Of a stretch of DNA of 64,000 nucleotides, positions 39,281 to 47,485 are shown piece after piece. Each line of letters opens with the position of its first letter. Position 1 is the first letter of the stretch. The DNA comes from Zobellella iuensis (GTDB taxonomy: Bacteria; Pseudomonadota; Gammaproteobacteria; Enterobacterales; Aeromonadaceae). Both the position numbers and the translations under genes were made by a program. The stretch spans positions 142,035-206,034 of the forward strand of contig NZ_JAERTZ010000004.1 of assembly GCF_016746085.1 (NCBI RefSeq), read 5' to 3'. The notes beneath the pieces are model-generated. The model was not told where the DNA came from, ran no database searches, and saw nothing but the letters and a program-made list of their open reading frames with translations.

Positions 39281-39429
39281 CAGTTTGTGACAACAGCATA
39301 TCGCCCCGGTGTTAGTGAGGGTGACGGACCGCAGGCGATCACCATGCAGTCTGAGGCCAGATCGAGGCCTTGTGCCGGCTCCCAGCCGCCCTCGGCATAC
39401 CAGGCCAGCCACTGTTGGTCTCCGGTCAT
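39280..39429 (-). CDS. Possible 49-residue protein downstream of the RhuM-Fic gene
   Basis: An ATG at 39427-39429, four bases after the stop of the RhuM-Fic gene, opens a 49-codon frame ending at the rnb terminator. The protein begins MTGDQQWLAWYAEGGWEP, is acidic with four Trp/Tyr in the first 17 residues, and has no known motif. Spacing suggests co-transcription. It could be a small antitoxin-like partner or chance. A weak call. Confidence 0.35.
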   Translation of the reverse strand: MTGDQQWLAWYAEGGWEPAQGLDLASDCMVIACGPSPSLTPGRYAVVTN

Positions 39430-39432
39430 TCG

Positions 39433-40428
39433 TCAGCCCTTATCCCCGGCCGGCTCCTTGAGCAGGATAAAATGCTCTATTAACCGGATCATCAGGGCTT
39501 TCTGATCCGGCAGGCTTTCCGCCACCAGCAGTGCCAGGGCCACCAGGGTGTTATCGTTAATCAGTTGCTCCACTGGCCGGGCCAGCAATGCCGCATTACG
39601 GCGCAGGTACCACAAAAACAGGAAGGAGCCGCAGCGCTTGTTGCCATCGGCCAGGGGATGATTCTTGATCACAAAGTACAGCAAATGGGCGCCCCGGCTG
39701 GCCACGTTGGGATAGAACAGCTCATCGCCAAAGCCCTGCTCTATGGTGGCCAGCGCCGAGGCCAGGCCATCACCCCGCACCCTGCCAAACAGCTCGGTCG
39801 CCTCGCCCTTGGCGAACAGGGTTTGCTTGAGTTCGCCGATGGCGGCCAAGGCTTCGTCCAGCTCCAGCGGGCGCATATCCGGCTGTTTGATACCGATTTC
39901 CGCCAGTTGCTGCTCGTCGTAGCCCTGCAGCAGGCTCCAGGAGCGGGCATAGTCGCTGATCACGCCCGCCACCGCCGCCCCTTGTGGTGATACCAGCCCC
40001 TGATTGCTCAGGGTGCGGCTGAGCAAATTCATCGCCTGCTCGAACTCGATGCCCCGCTCCGCCAGGCGGCGCCGGTTAAGGGTGTAGCCCTGAACCAGGT
40101 GGTCTTTTAGCGCCTGGGTGGCCCACCGGCGGAACTGGACGCCGCGCTGGGACTTTACCCGGTAGCCCACAGATATGATGACATCCAGTGAGTAACGAGA
40201 GACCGGCTTGTCTGAGCCAGCAATATGCATTTTTTGCATATTGCTTTCCTCGGGCAGTTCGCCCTCCTTGAACACATTGCGAATGTGGCGGGAAATCACT
40301 GACTGATCGCGGCCAAACAGCTCACACATCTGCGCCTGGCTGAGCCACACTGTCTCCTGCTCCAGCGCCACTTCCAGTTGCGCTTGCCCGTCGGCGCTGG
40401 TGAAAATCTGGATCTGTTGGTTGTTCAT
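39433..40428 (-). CDS. RhuM-type protein with C-terminal Fic/DOC domain
   Basis: 331 residues from the ATG at 40426-40428. The N-terminal ~130 residues are the RhuM/phage-antirepressor-like domain (TVWLSQAQMCELFGRDQSVI, YSLDVIISVGYRVKSQRG, RWATQALKDHLVQGY). The C-terminal half holds the Fic motif HPLADGNKR, close to the canonical HPFx[DE]GN[GK]R, with a flap-like stretch before it. Fic enzymes usually transfer AMP or another phosphate-linked group to a target protein. Related RhuM-Fic genes are scattered through bacterial accessory regions. Target and control are unknown. It sits alone between core genes rnb and a chemoreceptor, so it may be an insertion. Confidence 0.85.
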   Translation of the reverse strand: MNNQQIQIFTSADGQAQLEVALEQETVWLSQAQMCELFGRDQSVISRHIRNVFKEGELPEESNMQKMHIAGSDKPVSRYSLDVIISVGYRVKSQRGVQFRRWATQALKDHLVQGYTLNRRRLAERGIEFEQAMNLLSRTLSNQGLVSPQGAAVAGVISDYARSWSLLQGYDEQQLAEIGIKQPDMRPLELDEALAAIGELKQTLFAKGEATELFGRVRGDGLASALATIEQGFGDELFYPNVASRGAHLLYFVIKNHPLADGNKRCGSFLFLWYLRRNAALLARPVEQLINDNTLVALALLVAESLPDQKALMIRLIEHFILLKEPAGDKG

Positions 40429-40514
40429 CGTCTTGTTCGTTCCGTGGCCGGCATCCGGTTGGTTTAGCCCCAGTAACAATGCTTTGCCAACGGGTGTCAA
40501 CCGATAAACAACAT

Positions 40515-41462
40515 CTACTGCACGCCGGCCATGTCCACCAGCACCTCCGCCACCAGCGACTGCTGGTGACCTACCCGTTGGGTGACCTGTTGCACAATTT
40601 CCATGCGGGTCTGTGCGCCCGCCTGGATGTCATCAATCGCGGCCAGCGCCTGGCTGGCCTCCTGCAAACAGGTGCCACGGGACTGGTCGATGTTCTCCAG
40701 TCCGGTGCGGGCCCTGGTGGCGGAATGCCCCAGGTTCTCGGCAATTTCCCGAATTTGTTCGCTGGACTGGTTCACCCGGCGGGACAGATTGCGGACCTCG
40801 TCCGCCACCACCGAAAACCCCCGGCCGTGCTCCCCCGCCCGGGCCGCTTCGATGGAGGCATTGAGGGCCAGCAGGTTGGTCTGTTTGGCAATGTCCTGAA
40901 TATTGCCCACGATGGCGCCGATCTCGGCGGATTGATCCTGCAACTGATTGAATACCCTATCGATATTCTCCATGTCACCGGCGAGTGAGCGGATCGCGGC
41001 CTCCGAGGCGCGGATGCTGCGGGCGGTCTCGGCCACCTTGTTACCGGATTGCCGGGCCAGAACGCCGGCCTGTGCCATTTCTTCCAGGATCAGCCCGGCG
41101 TTGGCGCCCAGTTGGTCGAGCTGTGCCAGCAGGCGTTGATGGTGGACCGGGTCGGGCGCCGGATCGGCGGTTGGCACGGGTTCTACCACCGGAGGCAGCA
41201 CAGGCGCCGTTTCAACCACGGCGGGCGCCGCTGCCGCTTGGTCGACCATGCGCGCCGGTAACCTCAGGGCCAGGCAAGCCGCCGCCAGGGCCAGCAGCGC
41301 GCCCGACAGAGACAGCGTCAGCGCCACGCCATCCTGACCACCCAGTCGGATGGAGAGGGCGACCAGCAGCAGGGTCGCGGTACCGATGGCGGCGATCAAC
41401 ACCACTTTGGTATGGGATTCCGGGTAGGTTGCGCGAACATCGCTGATTTCGTAGGAGTCCAT
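40515..41462 (-). CDS. Short methyl-accepting chemotaxis protein
   Basis: 315 residues. Two adjacent membrane helices (about 20-38 and 46-66) leave no periplasmic sensing domain. A Pro/Ala-rich linker leads to the signalling domain, whose hairpin tip is [21 protein letters not shown] and then [15 protein letters not shown]. It likely senses something in the membrane or cytoplasm, or lends signals to other receptors. The cytoplasmic helices are short. It sits just upstream of pcaD on the same strand, though a functional tie to aromatic chemotaxis is only a guess. Confidence 0.85.
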   Translation of the reverse strand: MDSYEISDVRATYPESHTKVVLIAAIGTATLLLVALSIRLGGQDGVALTLSLSGALLALAAACLALRLPARMVDQAAAAPAVVETAPVLPPVVEPVPTADPAPDPVHHQRLLAQLDQLGANAGLILEEMAQAGVLARQSGNKVAETARSIRASEAAIRSLAGDMENIDRVFNQLQDQSAEIGAIVGNIQDIAKQTNLLALNASIEAARAGEHGRGFSVVADEVRNLSRRVNQSSEQIREIAENLGHSATRARTGLENIDQSRGTCLQEASQALAAIDDIQAGAQTRMEIVQQVTQRVGHQQSLVAEVLVDMAGVQ

Positions 41463-41570
41463 GATGAGTTATCTCTTGCCGGTTCTGGGCTGGGTATTTG
41501 CTGAAGACAGGAGCGTTGGCGTGGATTGACGGTGGGCGCTCCCTGCAGGCAGGGGCGCCCTCGTTGCAGG

Positions 41571-42353
41571 TTAGCTCACCCGTTTGACCAGCAGTTCGGC
41601 GAACACCGCCGGGCATTCCACCGAGGGCACATGGCCCACCTGCTCCAGGATCACCGGTTCGCCGGCGCCGCTGCATTGGGCCAGGGTGCGCAGCGATTCG
41701 GGCGGGGTGGCGATATCGTCACTGCCGCCCACCAGCAGCAGGGGTACGCCGTGGCCCTGCAGTTGCTCGCGGAAGTCGGTGCGGCCCAGCATGTCGCACA
41801 GCAGGGCGTAGCTGTTGGCGTCACCCCGGCCCATGATGGTGTTCCAGCCCTTGAGCAGGGCCGGCTCGCGTTCGCAGGCGGCGGGGCCGAACCAGCGCGG
41901 CACTATGTCCACCGCCATGGCGGCCAGGCCCAGTTCCCGCACCGCCTTGGCGCGGGCCTGCCAGGCCTCGGCGGTGCCGATCACCGCCCCGGTGTTGGTG
42001 AGGGTGGCGGACAGCAGGCGCTCGCCATGCCGGCTGAGCAGTTGCTGGCCGATCACCCCACCGATGGAAGTACCGACAAAGTGGAACCGCTCCGCGCCGG
42101 CCTGGTCGACCAGCGCCAGCAGCTCCGCCGCCAGATTCTCGGGGGTGATTTCCTCCCCGAGCCAGGCCGCGCTGCTGCCGTGGCCGGGCAGATCCCAGCT
42201 CAGCACCCGGTAACGGGGCAGCAGGACGGGCAGCAGGTCGTCCCACACCGCCTGGCTCATGCCCAGGGGATGGGCCAGCACCACCAGCGGCAGCGCCGGG
42301 TCGCCCAGCAGGCGGTAGCCGACGGCGCGGCCGTCAATTTCCAGAAAAGACAT
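41571..42353 (-). CDS. pcaD: 3-oxoadipate enol-lactonase PcaD
   Basis: 260 residues, alpha/beta hydrolase. Nucleophile elbow GTSIGG, the oxyanion region LAHPLGMSQAVWDDL, DLPGHGSS, and the catalytic His in VGHVPSVECP. It opens beta-ketoadipate enol-lactone, the point where the catechol and protocatechuate branches meet. It follows pcaF by 246 bases on the same strand. Confidence 0.92.
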   Translation of the reverse strand: MSFLEIDGRAVGYRLLGDPALPLVVLAHPLGMSQAVWDDLLPVLLPRYRVLSWDLPGHGSSAAWLGEEITPENLAAELLALVDQAGAERFHFVGTSIGGVIGQQLLSRHGERLLSATLTNTGAVIGTAEAWQARAKAVRELGLAAMAVDIVPRWFGPAACEREPALLKGWNTIMGRGDANSYALLCDMLGRTDFREQLQGHGVPLLLVGGSDDIATPPESLRTLAQCSGAGEPVILEQVGHVPSVECPAVFAELLVKRVS

Positions 42354-42599
42354 TCAGCCTCCGAATAGTAAAAGGTGACCCTGCCGGGATTAGGCGAGTT
42401 TGCAAACAGCACCGTTTATGGGTGCAGAGCCGGTCGGCCAAAGGGCCCACCTCGCCGACACGCCATAAACCCATCCCTGGGGGCTCGGACATGCCATCCC
42501 TGGCATGTCACGGTCGGCGACGCGGCTCCCTTTGCCCTCCTCCCAAGCATAGGTGCTGCCCGATCCCGGCCCCCGAAGATATGCAACGCCCAGGTAGAA
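42354..42599. other. Gap between pcaF and pcaD with inverted repeats
   Basis: No gene. GACATGCCA and TGGCATGTC form a nine-base perfect stem around TCCC (about 42489-42510), and GTTTATGG/CCATAAAC forms a wider pair (about 42413 and 42464). These could reduce read-through from pcaIJF into pcaD or form an intergenic repeat unit. Confidence 0.45.
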
Positions 42600-43805
42600 T
42601 TAAACCCGCTCGATCAGGGTGGCAATACCCTGGCCGACGCCCACGCACATGGTGCACAGGGCCAGGCGCTTGTTCTGCCGGTGCAGCTCGTGGGCGGCGG
42701 TTTGCAGCAGGCGGGCGCCGGACATGCCGAGCGGGTGGCCCAGGGCGATGGCGCCGCCGTTGGGGTTGACCCGGGCGTCGTCGTCCTTCAGCCCCAGCTC
42801 CCGCATGCAGGCCAGGGCCTGGGCGGCGAAGGCCTCGTTGAACTCGAACAGGTCGATGTCGTCCATGGTCAGGTTGTGCCGCTCCAGCAGCTTGCGCACC
42901 GCCGGCACCGGGCCAATACCCATGATGCGCGGCTCAACGCCACCGGTGGCCATGCCCAGCACGCGGGCCATGGGCCTGAGGCCGTGGCGCTGCACCGCGG
43001 CTTCGCTGGCGATCAGCATGGCGGCGGCACCGTCGTTCACCCCGGAGGCGTTGCCGGCGGTGATGCTGCCACCGGCGCGGAAGGGGGTCGGCAGCCTGGC
43101 CAGCTTCTCTGCCGTGGTGTCCGGGCGCAGGTGCTCGTCGTCGGCGAAAATCAGCGGCTCCTGCTTGCGGCGCGGAATCTCCACCGGCACGATTTCCTCG
43201 GCAAAGCGGCCATTTTTCTGGGATTCGGCCGCTTTCTGCTGGGAACGGGCGGCAAAGGCATCCTGATCTTCCCGTGAAATACCGAACTGTTCGGCCACGT
43301 TCTCCGCCGTTTCCGGCATGGAATCCACCCCGTACTGGGCCTTCATCAGCGGGTTGATAAAGCGCCAGCCGATGGTGGTGTCTTCAATGGCCTGGGTACG
43401 GCTGAAGGCCGAATCGGCCTTGCCCATCACGAAGGGGGCGCGCGACATGGACTCCACCCCGCCGGCCAGCACCAGCTCCAGCTCGCCGGCCTTGACGGCG
43501 CGCACAGCGGTGCCCACCGCATCCATGCCCGAGCCGCACAGCCGGTTGAGGGTGGTGCCGGGCACGCTCACCGGCAGGCCCGCCAGCAGGGACGACATCC
43601 GCGCCACGTTGCGGTTGTCTTCGCCGGCCTGGTTGGCGCAGCCCATGATGACTTCGTCGATGGCCGCCGGATCCAGCTCCGGCGCCTGGGCCAGCACGGC
43701 CCTGAACACCTGGGCGGCCAGATCGTCGGGGCGTACCGCCGCCAGGGTGCCGCCGAAGCGGCCGATGGCGGTGCGTCTGGGGTGGCAGAGGTAAACGGGC
43801 TTCAT
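42600..43805 (-). CDS. pcaF: 3-oxoadipyl-CoA thiolase PcaF
   Basis: 401 residues from the ATG at 43803-43805, overlapping the pcaJ stop by ATGA. Thiolase motifs: nucleophile Cys90 in LNRLCGSGMDAV, VMGKADSAFSR, GNASGVNDGAAAM, GGAIALGHPLGMSGAR, and the C-terminal CTMCVGVGQG with the second active Cys. It splits 3-oxoadipyl-CoA into succinyl-CoA and acetyl-CoA, the last step of the pathway. Confidence 0.94.
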   Translation of the reverse strand: MKPVYLCHPRRTAIGRFGGTLAAVRPDDLAAQVFRAVLAQAPELDPAAIDEVIMGCANQAGEDNRNVARMSSLLAGLPVSVPGTTLNRLCGSGMDAVGTAVRAVKAGELELVLAGGVESMSRAPFVMGKADSAFSRTQAIEDTTIGWRFINPLMKAQYGVDSMPETAENVAEQFGISREDQDAFAARSQQKAAESQKNGRFAEEIVPVEIPRRKQEPLIFADDEHLRPDTTAEKLARLPTPFRAGGSITAGNASGVNDGAAAMLIASEAAVQRHGLRPMARVLGMATGGVEPRIMGIGPVPAVRKLLERHNLTMDDIDLFEFNEAFAAQALACMRELGLKDDDARVNPNGGAIALGHPLGMSGARLLQTAAHELHRQNKRLALCTMCVGVGQGIATLIERV

Positions 43806-44596
43806 TGGGCGGCCTCCTGGGATACCGGCTTGGCGTGATGGGCGGCGGTTCTGGCCTTGAGCGAGCGCAGTATCTCCAGCTCCTCGGCAGAAGGTTCGGG
43901 AGTTTGCGCCAGCGGCTCGGCAAAGCGCACCGGCCAGCCGGTGGCCTCGCTCACCTGCTCGCGGGTCACGCCCGGATGCAGCGAGGTCACCACCAGCTCC
44001 TTGGTGTCCGCGTCGGGGGCCATCACGCACAGATCGGTGATCACCTTGGTCGGGCCCCGGCCGATGTTGGGCACGCCGTCGCGGCCCTTGCCGTCCCGGC
44101 CGTAGCCCAGGGTGGTGATAAAGTCGACGGCGTCCACGAAGGCCCGCGGCGAGTGCTTGAGGGTGATAAACACTTCCCTGGCGTTGGAGGCGATTTCGGG
44201 CGCGCCGCCGCCGCCGGGCAAGCGCACCTTGGGTGCCTGGTAGTCGCCGATCAGGGTGGTGTTGAGGTTGGCGTAGCGGTCGATCTGGGCGGTGCCCAGA
44301 AAGCCCACATCGATATGGCCGCCCTGCAGCCAGTAGCGGAACATCTCGGGCACCGCCACTGTGGTGAGCGCCTGCTCGCACAGCTCGCCGTCGCCGATGG
44401 ACAGGGGCAGGATGTCGGGCCTGGTTTGCAGGGTGCCGGATTCATAGATCAGCACCACCTCGGGGGCGTGGGTCAGGCGGGCCAGGTTGGCCGCCTCGCT
44501 GGGCAGGCCGATGCCGACAAAGCAGGTCATGCCGTTGCTCAGGGCGCGGGCGGCGGTGACCGTCATCATTTCGGAAGAACTGTATGCGAGTGTCAT
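43802..44596 (-). CDS. pcaJ: 3-oxoadipate CoA-transferase subunit B PcaJ
   Basis: 264 residues. CoA-transferase family I beta subunit with the conserved block around YESGTLQTRPDILPLSIGD, in which the Glu is the candidate catalytic residue, and VRLPGGGGAPEIASNA. With PcaI it moves CoA from succinyl-CoA to 3-oxoadipate. Overlaps both neighbours by four bases. Confidence 0.92.
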   Translation of the reverse strand: MTLAYSSSEMMTVTAARALSNGMTCFVGIGLPSEAANLARLTHAPEVVLIYESGTLQTRPDILPLSIGDGELCEQALTTVAVPEMFRYWLQGGHIDVGFLGTAQIDRYANLNTTLIGDYQAPKVRLPGGGGAPEIASNAREVFITLKHSPRAFVDAVDFITTLGYGRDGKGRDGVPNIGRGPTKVITDLCVMAPDADTKELVVTSLHPGVTREQVSEATGWPVRFAEPLAQTPEPSAEELEILRSLKARTAAHHAKPVSQEAAQ

Positions 44597-45414
44597 TGGG
44601 CCTGCCCTCCTGCGTTGTATACGTTTTGCTGCAGCCAGCCGTTGAAGGTGTCACGATCGCGGGAGATCGCGTCCCATTCCTTGTAGAAGCTGTTGTTTCT
44701 CGGATAGTAGCCGTGGGCGTAGGACGGCGCCGCGCCCCCTTTCACCTCGGCGATGGCGTCGATGGCCCAGCCCGGGATCACGCAGGCATTGGGGTCGGCC
44801 CGCAGATCGTCGACGATTTCCTCCACGGTAACGATGCTGTGTCTGGCCGCCAGCACCGCCTCCTTCTGCACCCCGACGATGCCGGACACCAGCACATTGC
44901 CCTGCCGGTCGGCACGCTGGGCATGGATGATGCTCACATCGGGCCGCACCGCCGGCACCGCCGCCAGCCGTTCGCCGGTGAAGGGGCACTCGATAAAGCG
45001 GATCTGCGGGTTCACCTTGGGCAGGTCGCTGCCGATGTAGCCGCGCAGCACCGCCAGCGGCAGGCCGGCGGCCCCCGCCTCGTAGGCGCAGGCCATGGCG
45101 GCGTGGCTGTGTTCGAAAATCTCGAGGGGCTGGGGCCAGCCCTTCTCCACCGCGTCGCGCAACCGATGCAGGGAGCCAACGCCGGGGTTGCCGCCCCAGG
45201 AGAAGATCAGCCGCTCGGCACAACCGGCGCCGATCAGCTGGTCGTAGAGGATGTCCGGGGTCATGCGGATCAGCGTCAGCCGGCGCTTTTCCTGGCGGAT
45301 GATCTCATGACCCGCCGCAAAGGGGATCAGGTGGGTAAAACCCTCCATGGCGACGGTGTCGCCGTTTTGGAGGTAGCGGGCAATCGCGTCGTGCAGGCTC
45401 ATGAATTGGGCCAT
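44593..45414 (-). CDS. pcaI: 3-oxoadipate CoA-transferase subunit A PcaI
   Basis: 273 residues from the ATG at 45412-45414, with GGGAGG seven bases upstream; a start twelve codons earlier would overlap the operator. Family I alpha subunit, with the block DGDTVAMEGFTHLIPFAAGHEII-like (residues about 14-36), FSWGGNPGVGSLHR, and SIIHAQRADRQGNVLVSG. First gene of pcaIJF; two PcaR-type operators lie just upstream. Confidence 0.93.
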   Translation of the reverse strand: MAQFMSLHDAIARYLQNGDTVAMEGFTHLIPFAAGHEIIRQEKRRLTLIRMTPDILYDQLIGAGCAERLIFSWGGNPGVGSLHRLRDAVEKGWPQPLEIFEHSHAAMACAYEAGAAGLPLAVLRGYIGSDLPKVNPQIRFIECPFTGERLAAVPAVRPDVSIIHAQRADRQGNVLVSGIVGVQKEAVLAARHSIVTVEEIVDDLRADPNACVIPGWAIDAIAEVKGGAAPSYAHGYYPRNNSFYKEWDAISRDRDTFNGWLQQNVYNAGGQAQ

Positions 45415-45442
45415 GGGTATCGCCTCCCTGGGTGACTTTGAA

Positions 45443-45457
45443 GTTCGCATTACGAAC
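45443..45457. promoter_or_regulatory. PcaR-type operator 1
   Basis: GTTCGCATTACGAAC, an inverted repeat of GTTCG/CGAAC type that resembles the known Pseudomonas PcaR site GTTCGATAATCGCAC. It lies 29 bases before the pcaI start codon. Confidence 0.75.
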
Positions 45458-45461
45458 TTGG

Positions 45462-45476
45462 GTTTGCATTACGAAC
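45462..45476. promoter_or_regulatory. PcaR-type operator 2
   Basis: GTTTGCATTACGAAC differs from operator 1 by a single base and is in direct orientation 19 bases away, about two helical turns. Together they probably cover the pcaI promoter. Confidence 0.7.
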
Positions 45477-45609
45477 ATATTTACACCCATTCGACGGCCG
45501 TGGCAAACCCCGATCCCGGCTATTTTTTTGAAAAAGAGATTAACCGGTTGAAAAAGAAAAGATTATTTTTTGCTCATCAACAGGCAAAAAGGGAGGAATG
45601 AAAACGGGG

Positions 45610-45624
45610 GTTCGTTATACGAAC
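45610..45624. promoter_or_regulatory. PcaR-type operator 3, in front of pcaR
   Basis: GTTCGTTATACGAAC, an almost perfect palindrome of the same family, 56 bases before the pcaR start. It fits autoregulation. Confidence 0.7.
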
Positions 45625-45679
45625 TTTTGCTACCATGGATGGCCAGGGTCACCGCCGACACCGCCACAGGAGGAACACC

Positions 45680-46465
45680 ATGACCGCAGATGACAGGCTC
45701 AGCCCCGAAGACAGGGACTTCGTCGCCGCCCTGGCCAGCGGGCTGGAGGTGCTGCAGGCCTTCGATCAGCAGCATCCGCGCATGACCCTGAGCGAGGTGG
45801 CGGCCAGAACCGGCATGGACAGGGCCAAGGCCCGCCGCTTTCTGCTGACCCTGCACGCCCTGGGCTACCTGGACAAACAACAACGCCACTTCGCGCTGAC
45901 CCCCAGGGTGCTGCAGCTGGGCAACGCCTTCCTCTCGGCCAACCCCTACCGGGTGGTGATCCAGCACTACCTGGAGGAGATCACCCGGGAGATCGGCGAG
46001 TCCACCTCGCTGGGCGTGCTCGACGGCGACGACGTGGTCTATATCGCCCGCTCCGCCGCCGAGCACCGGCTGATGGCCATTCGCCTGTCGGTCGGCACCC
46101 GGCTGCCCGCCGCCTACACCTCCATGGGCCGGGTGCTGCTGGCCCAGCTGCCGGAAGCCGAGCTGGCCGCCTACCTGGAGCGGGCACCACTGCAGGCCCA
46201 CACCGAACACAGCATCACCGATAGCAACGAACTGCGCCGGGCCATCGACCAGGTGCGCCAACAAGGCTACGCCATCGTCGATCAGGAGCTGGACTCGGGC
46301 CTGCGCTCGCTGGCGGTGCCGGCCTTCGACCAGCGGGGGCAACTGCTCGGCGCCATCAACATCAGCACCAACGCCGCCCGGGTGGACATGGACACCCTGA
46401 CCGGCCGCTTCCTGCCGCTGCTGCAGGACAAGGCCCGGCTGATCCGGGAAACACTGCAGGGCTGA
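45680..46465 (+). CDS. pcaR: Beta-ketoadipate pathway regulator PcaR (IclR family)
   Basis: 261 residues from the ATG at 45680, preceded by AGGAGG. Winged-helix domain near residues 15-80 (MTLSEVAARTGMDRAKARRF), then the IclR effector domain (LGVLDGDDVVYIARS, AYTSMGRVLLA, GYAIVDQELDSGLRSLAVP). PcaR activates pca genes with beta-ketoadipate. It is divergent from pcaIJF, and GTTCG-type operators fill the gap. Confidence 0.92.
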   Translation: MTADDRLSPEDRDFVAALASGLEVLQAFDQQHPRMTLSEVAARTGMDRAKARRFLLTLHALGYLDKQQRHFALTPRVLQLGNAFLSANPYRVVIQHYLEEITREIGESTSLGVLDGDDVVYIARSAAEHRLMAIRLSVGTRLPAAYTSMGRVLLAQLPEAELAAYLERAPLQAHTEHSITDSNELRRAIDQVRQQGYAIVDQELDSGLRSLAVPAFDQRGQLLGAINISTNAARVDMDTLTGRFLPLLQDKARLIRETLQG

Positions 46466-46475
46466 GGGCGGCCTC

Positions 46476-47378
46476 TCAGGGATAACGCCCGGTCAGCCGG
46501 TTTTCCACCAGCTCCGCCAATATGGTGTTGACCAGCCGCATCGCCGCGTTGGGGTTCTCGCCCCGGCGGCGGGAGGCGATCACCGGAATGGTGAGCTTTT
46601 CATCCCCCACCGACACAAACGCCACCCCATCCCGCTTCAGCTTGTGCACCTGCTCCGGCACCAGGGCGAAGCCCATTTCCGAGGCCACCAGCGACAGCGC
46701 CGTCTGCAGATCGTTGACCTGCTGGATCACCTGCAGCTTCAGGCCCCGGCGCTGGAACAGCCCCAGGGCCACGTCGACGAAATTGGGGCCGGGGCCGGCG
46801 GGAAAGGCCACCATGGGCACCTCCGCCAGCTCCGCCATGGTCGGCGACCGCCCGGCCAGGGGATGGGACGCGGGCAGGGCGATAAGCAAGGGCTCGTTGA
46901 ACAGCACCTCCTGCTCCACGTCCGGATCCTCGATATGCACCCGGCCGAAACCGATGTCGATCTTGCCGCTCTTGAGCGCCTCTATCTGCTCCCGGGTCTT
47001 GAGCTCATGCAGCACGATCTCCAGGTTCTTGTTGCGCCGCAGCCGCCGCACCATCAGCGGCAGTTGGCCGTAGAACACCGAGGGCACGAAGCCGATGGCG
47101 AACACCGTCTTGCGCAGCTGGGCAACCTGCCGCGTGCCCTCGATGCTGGCGTCCACCCGGTCCATGATGGTGCGGGCCTGCTGCAGGAAGTACAGGCCGC
47201 CCTGGGTCAGCTCCAGCCCCCTGGCCTTGCGGATAAACAGCTTCACCCCCAGCTCTTCCTCCAGCTGCTTGATCTGCCGGGTCAGGGGCGGCTGGGCGAT
47301 AAACAGCCGTTCCGCCGCCCGGGTCAGGTTCAGCTCTTCCGCCACCGCGATGAAATAGCGCAGGTGTCTCAGCTCCAT
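46476..47378 (-). CDS. catR: LysR-type regulator of the cat/ben genes (CatR/BenM-like)
   Basis: 300 residues. Start MELRHLRYFIAVAEELNLTR, helix-turn-helix AAERLFIAQPPLTRQIKQLE, then the effector domain with GFVPSVFYGQLPLMVRRL and LVASEMGFALVP. This matches CatR/CatM/BenM, which respond to cis,cis-muconate and, for BenM, benzoate. It is divergent from catB, and no second LysR is present, so one protein may control both cat and ben. Which of the three names fits best cannot be decided here. Confidence 0.88.
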   Translation of the reverse strand: MELRHLRYFIAVAEELNLTRAAERLFIAQPPLTRQIKQLEEELGVKLFIRKARGLELTQGGLYFLQQARTIMDRVDASIEGTRQVAQLRKTVFAIGFVPSVFYGQLPLMVRRLRRNKNLEIVLHELKTREQIEALKSGKIDIGFGRVHIEDPDVEQEVLFNEPLLIALPASHPLAGRSPTMAELAEVPMVAFPAGPGPNFVDVALGLFQRRGLKLQVIQQVNDLQTALSLVASEMGFALVPEQVHKLKRDGVAFVSVGDEKLTIPVIASRRRGENPNAAMRLVNTILAELVENRLTGRYP

Positions 47379-47409
47379 CCATACCTCCAGGGTATTGGTT
47401 GCGACTTAA

Positions 47410-47422
47410 TCAATATTGGTGA
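47410..47422. promoter_or_regulatory. Candidate LysR-type binding site before catB
   Basis: TCAATATTGGTGA is a T-N11-A near-palindrome in the 107-base gap between catR and catB. Position and symmetry suit the recognition site of a LysR regulator, though it is not an exact match to the ATAC-N7-GTAT site of CatM/BenM. Confidence 0.45.
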
Positions 47423-47485
47423 GTATGACTCCGAAAATGTAACTTCACTGCAACAGGCAGTTATCACTAGACGTTCGGAGCTTAC

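Noticed and set aside
37275..39299. Open frame of 674 codons on the minus strand opposite rnb
   Set aside because: Same artefact: codon bias of rnb leaves its antisense free of stops. No motif or ribosome site supports it.
42354..42599. Insertion-sequence remnant between pcaF and pcaD
   Set aside because: Inverted repeats are present, but no transposase fragment and no target duplication were seen.
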